Part shown: in pieces, positions 62,553 through 64,000 of the stretch
How positions within the stretch are numbered: position 1 is the first letter of the stretch
Layout: each line of letters begins with the position of its first letter
Source of the DNA: Streptomyces sp. NBC_01803
GTDB lineage: Bacteria; Actinomycetota; Actinomycetes; Streptomycetales; Streptomycetaceae
DNA length: 64,000 nt
Direction: 5' to 3'
Assembly: GCF_035917415.1 (NCBI RefSeq)
Contig: NZ_CP109073.1
Coordinates: forward strand, 3,122,501 to 3,186,500
Program-made: the position numbers and the translations under genes
Notes under the pieces: model-generated
Told to the model about the DNA's origin: nothing
Seen by the model: only the letters and a program-made list of their open reading frames with translations
Databases searched by the model: none

Positions 62553-64000
62553 TCACTCGCCGGACTGGGCGGCCCACCACTCCTTCAGGGCGGCGATGGC
62601 ATCCTCCCGGCCCATCGGGCCGTTCTCCAGGCGCAGTTCCAGAAGATGCCGGTATGCCTCGCCGACCTCTGGGCCGGGGCCGATGCCCAGGATCTCCATG
62701 ATCTCGTTGCCGTTGAGGTCCGGCCGGATCGCGTCGAGCTCCTCCTGCTCCTTGAGCTGCTCGATCCGCTGCTCCAACCCGTCGTACGCCTGGGAGAGCG
62801 CGAGGGCCTTCCGCCTGTTCCTGGTCGTGCAGTCCGAGCGGGTCAGCTTGTGCAGCCGGTCCAGCAGGGGACCGGCGTCGCGGACGTAGCGGCGCACGGC
62901 GGAGTCGGTCCACTCGCCCGTGCCGTAACCGTGGAACCGCAGATGCAGCTCGACCAGCCGCGCCACATCCTTGATCATCTCGTTGGGGTACTTGAGCTTG
63001 GTCATGCGCTGCTTGACCATCTTGGCGCCCACCACCTCGTGGTGGTGGAAGGAGACCCGGCCATCATTCTCGAAGCGCCGGGTCCGGGGCTTTCCGATGT
63101 CGTGCAGCAGGGCCGCCAGCCGCAGTACCAGGTCCCGCTCGCCAGTCTCCAGGGCGATCGCCTGCTCCAGCACCGTCAGGCTGTGCTCGTAGACGTCCTT
63201 GTGTCGGTGGTGCTCGTCGCGCTCCAGACGCAGCGCGGGCACCTCCGGCAGCACGTGCTCGGCGAGCCCGGAGTCCACGAGCAGCGTGATGCCCTTGCGC
63301 GGGTGGTCGCCGAGGAGGAGCTTGTTCAGCTCGTCCCGGAGCCGCTCGGCGGAAACGATGTCGATCCGGTCGGCCATGTCCGTCATGGCGTCCCGCACGG
63401 GCTCCGCGACCGTGAAGTCGAGCTGCGCGGCGAAGCGCGCCGCGCGGAGCATGCGCAGCGGGTCGTCCGAGAAGGACTCCTCGGGGGTACCGGGGGTGCG
63501 CAGGACGCGCTCGGCAAGATCGGCGAGCCCGCGGTGCGGATCGATGAAATCCTTCTGCGGCAGGGCGACGGCCATGGCGTTGACCGTGAAGTCCCGGCGG
63601 AGCAGGTCCTCCTCCAGGGAGTCGCCGTAGACGACCTCGGGCTTGCGCGAGGTCCGGTCATAGGCTTCGGACCGGTAGGTGGTGATCTCCAGCAGGAAGT
63701 CTTTCGGGCCACCGTCGGCCGCACCGGCCGGCGCGGTCTTGCGGCAGCCGACCGTGCCGAAGGCGATTCCGACCTCCCAGACGGCGTCCGCCCAGGGCCG
63801 CACGATGCGCAGGACATCCTCGGGCCGGGCGTCGGTGGTGAAGTCCAGGTCGTTGCCCAGCCGCCCCAGCAGCGCGTCGCGCACCGAGCCGCCGACCAGG
63901 GCCAGGGAGAACCCGGCCTGCTGGAATCGGGAGGCGAGGTCGTCAGCGAGGGGGGAGACCCGCAGCAGCTCACTCACGGCCCGCCGCTGCACCTGCCCGA
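62553..64000 (-). CDS. cca: CCA tRNA nucleotidyltransferase; 5' end outside window
   Basis: At least 482 residues are visible. The class II nucleotidyltransferase head has ALVGGSVRDALLGRLGNDLD (GxxVRD and DxD), followed by an HD domain with LHDIGKPRTR. It adds or repairs the CCA end of tRNAs. A GTG at 63992 could start it, but the frame is open to base 64000 (Gly-Gln before it) and homologues have extra residues, so the true start probably lies beyond the window. Confidence 0.93.
   Translation of the reverse strand, partial: GQVQRRAVSELLRVSPLADDLASRFQQAGFSLALVGGSVRDALLGRLGNDLDFTTDARPEDVLRIVRPWADAVWEVGIAFGTVGCRKTAPAGAADGGPKDFLLEITTYRSEAYDRTSRKPEVVYGDSLEEDLLRRDFTVNAMAVALPQKDFIDPHRGLADLAERVLRTPGTPEESFSDDPLRMLRAARFAAQLDFTVAEPVRDAMTDMADRIDIVSAERLRDELNKLLLGDHPRKGITLLVDSGLAEHVLPEVPALRLERDEHHRHKDVYEHSLTVLEQAIALETGERDLVLRLAALLHDIGKPRTRRFENDGRVSFHHHEVVGAKMVKQRMTKLKYPNEMIKDVARLVELHLRFHGYGTGEWTDSAVRRYVRDAGPLLDRLHKLTRSDCTTRNRRKALALSQAYDGLEQRIEQLKEQEELDAIRPDLNGNEIMEILGIGPGPEVGEAYRHLLELRLENGPMGREDAIAALKEWWAAQSGE

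Overview
The window is high-GC actinobacterial DNA, most probably from the core chromosome of a Streptomyces-like organism near oriC. The reasons are the rpsF-ssb-rpsR-rplI group, dnaB, a FemX/alanine-racemase-like pair, myo-inositol phosphate synthase, HTTM/DUF5819, XRE-DUF397, a bacterial proteasome activator, and two exact ParB-type parS palindromes. No tRNA, rRNA, CRISPR array or intact insertion sequence was recognised.

Layout. 1-14 kb: the 3' part of a 2-oxo-acid dehydrogenase E2; a PadR/ABC transporter operon running into a proteasome activator gene; a quinone oxidoreductase; an XRE-DUF397 pair; and a 4-bp-overlap operon mobA-moeA-K+ channel followed by an APH-like kinase. 14-31 kb: fragments of a second E2 and an Lrp-type regulator, a RibD/DHFR-like enzyme, nitric oxide synthase, VWA and TerD-VWA proteins, an HTTM-DUF5819-SpoU operon, an aminotransferase, azoreductase with HxlR, a Bro-N protein, and thiC under a TPP riboswitch. 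31-39.7 kb: YibE/F protein, cupin, a trans-sulfuration-type PLP enzyme with Nudix, PNPOx and flavohaemoprotein, and a MarR/MFS pair.

40.1-45.2 kb holds the most distinctive locus: a compact five-gene run coding for an SbnA-like PLP synthase, an AurF-type diiron N-oxygenase with all seven metal ligands, an SbnB-like dehydrogenase, an ornithine-carbamoyltransferase homologue that lacks both ornithine-recognition motifs, and an NPPY-type methyltransferase. A GCS2/YbdK-type ligase converges on its end. SbnA/SbnB chemistry makes L-2,3-diaminopropionate, so the run suggests an N-oxygenated and/or carbamoylated diaminopropionate product. It has no NRPS, transporter or regulator and is bordered by broken genes.

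46.6-64 kb is housekeeping: dnaB with a phased array of DnaA-box-like motifs upstream, a MATE exporter, ribosomal/SSB genes, cell-wall genes (FemX, alanine-racemase fold, class A PBP), Ino1, a PadR regulator with its own palindromic operator, a GT87 membrane glycosyltransferase, an MFS gene carrying a parS site at each end, and the CCA-adding enzyme, which runs off the window. A recurring theme is gene decay: at least seven recognisable gene remnants lie between intact genes.
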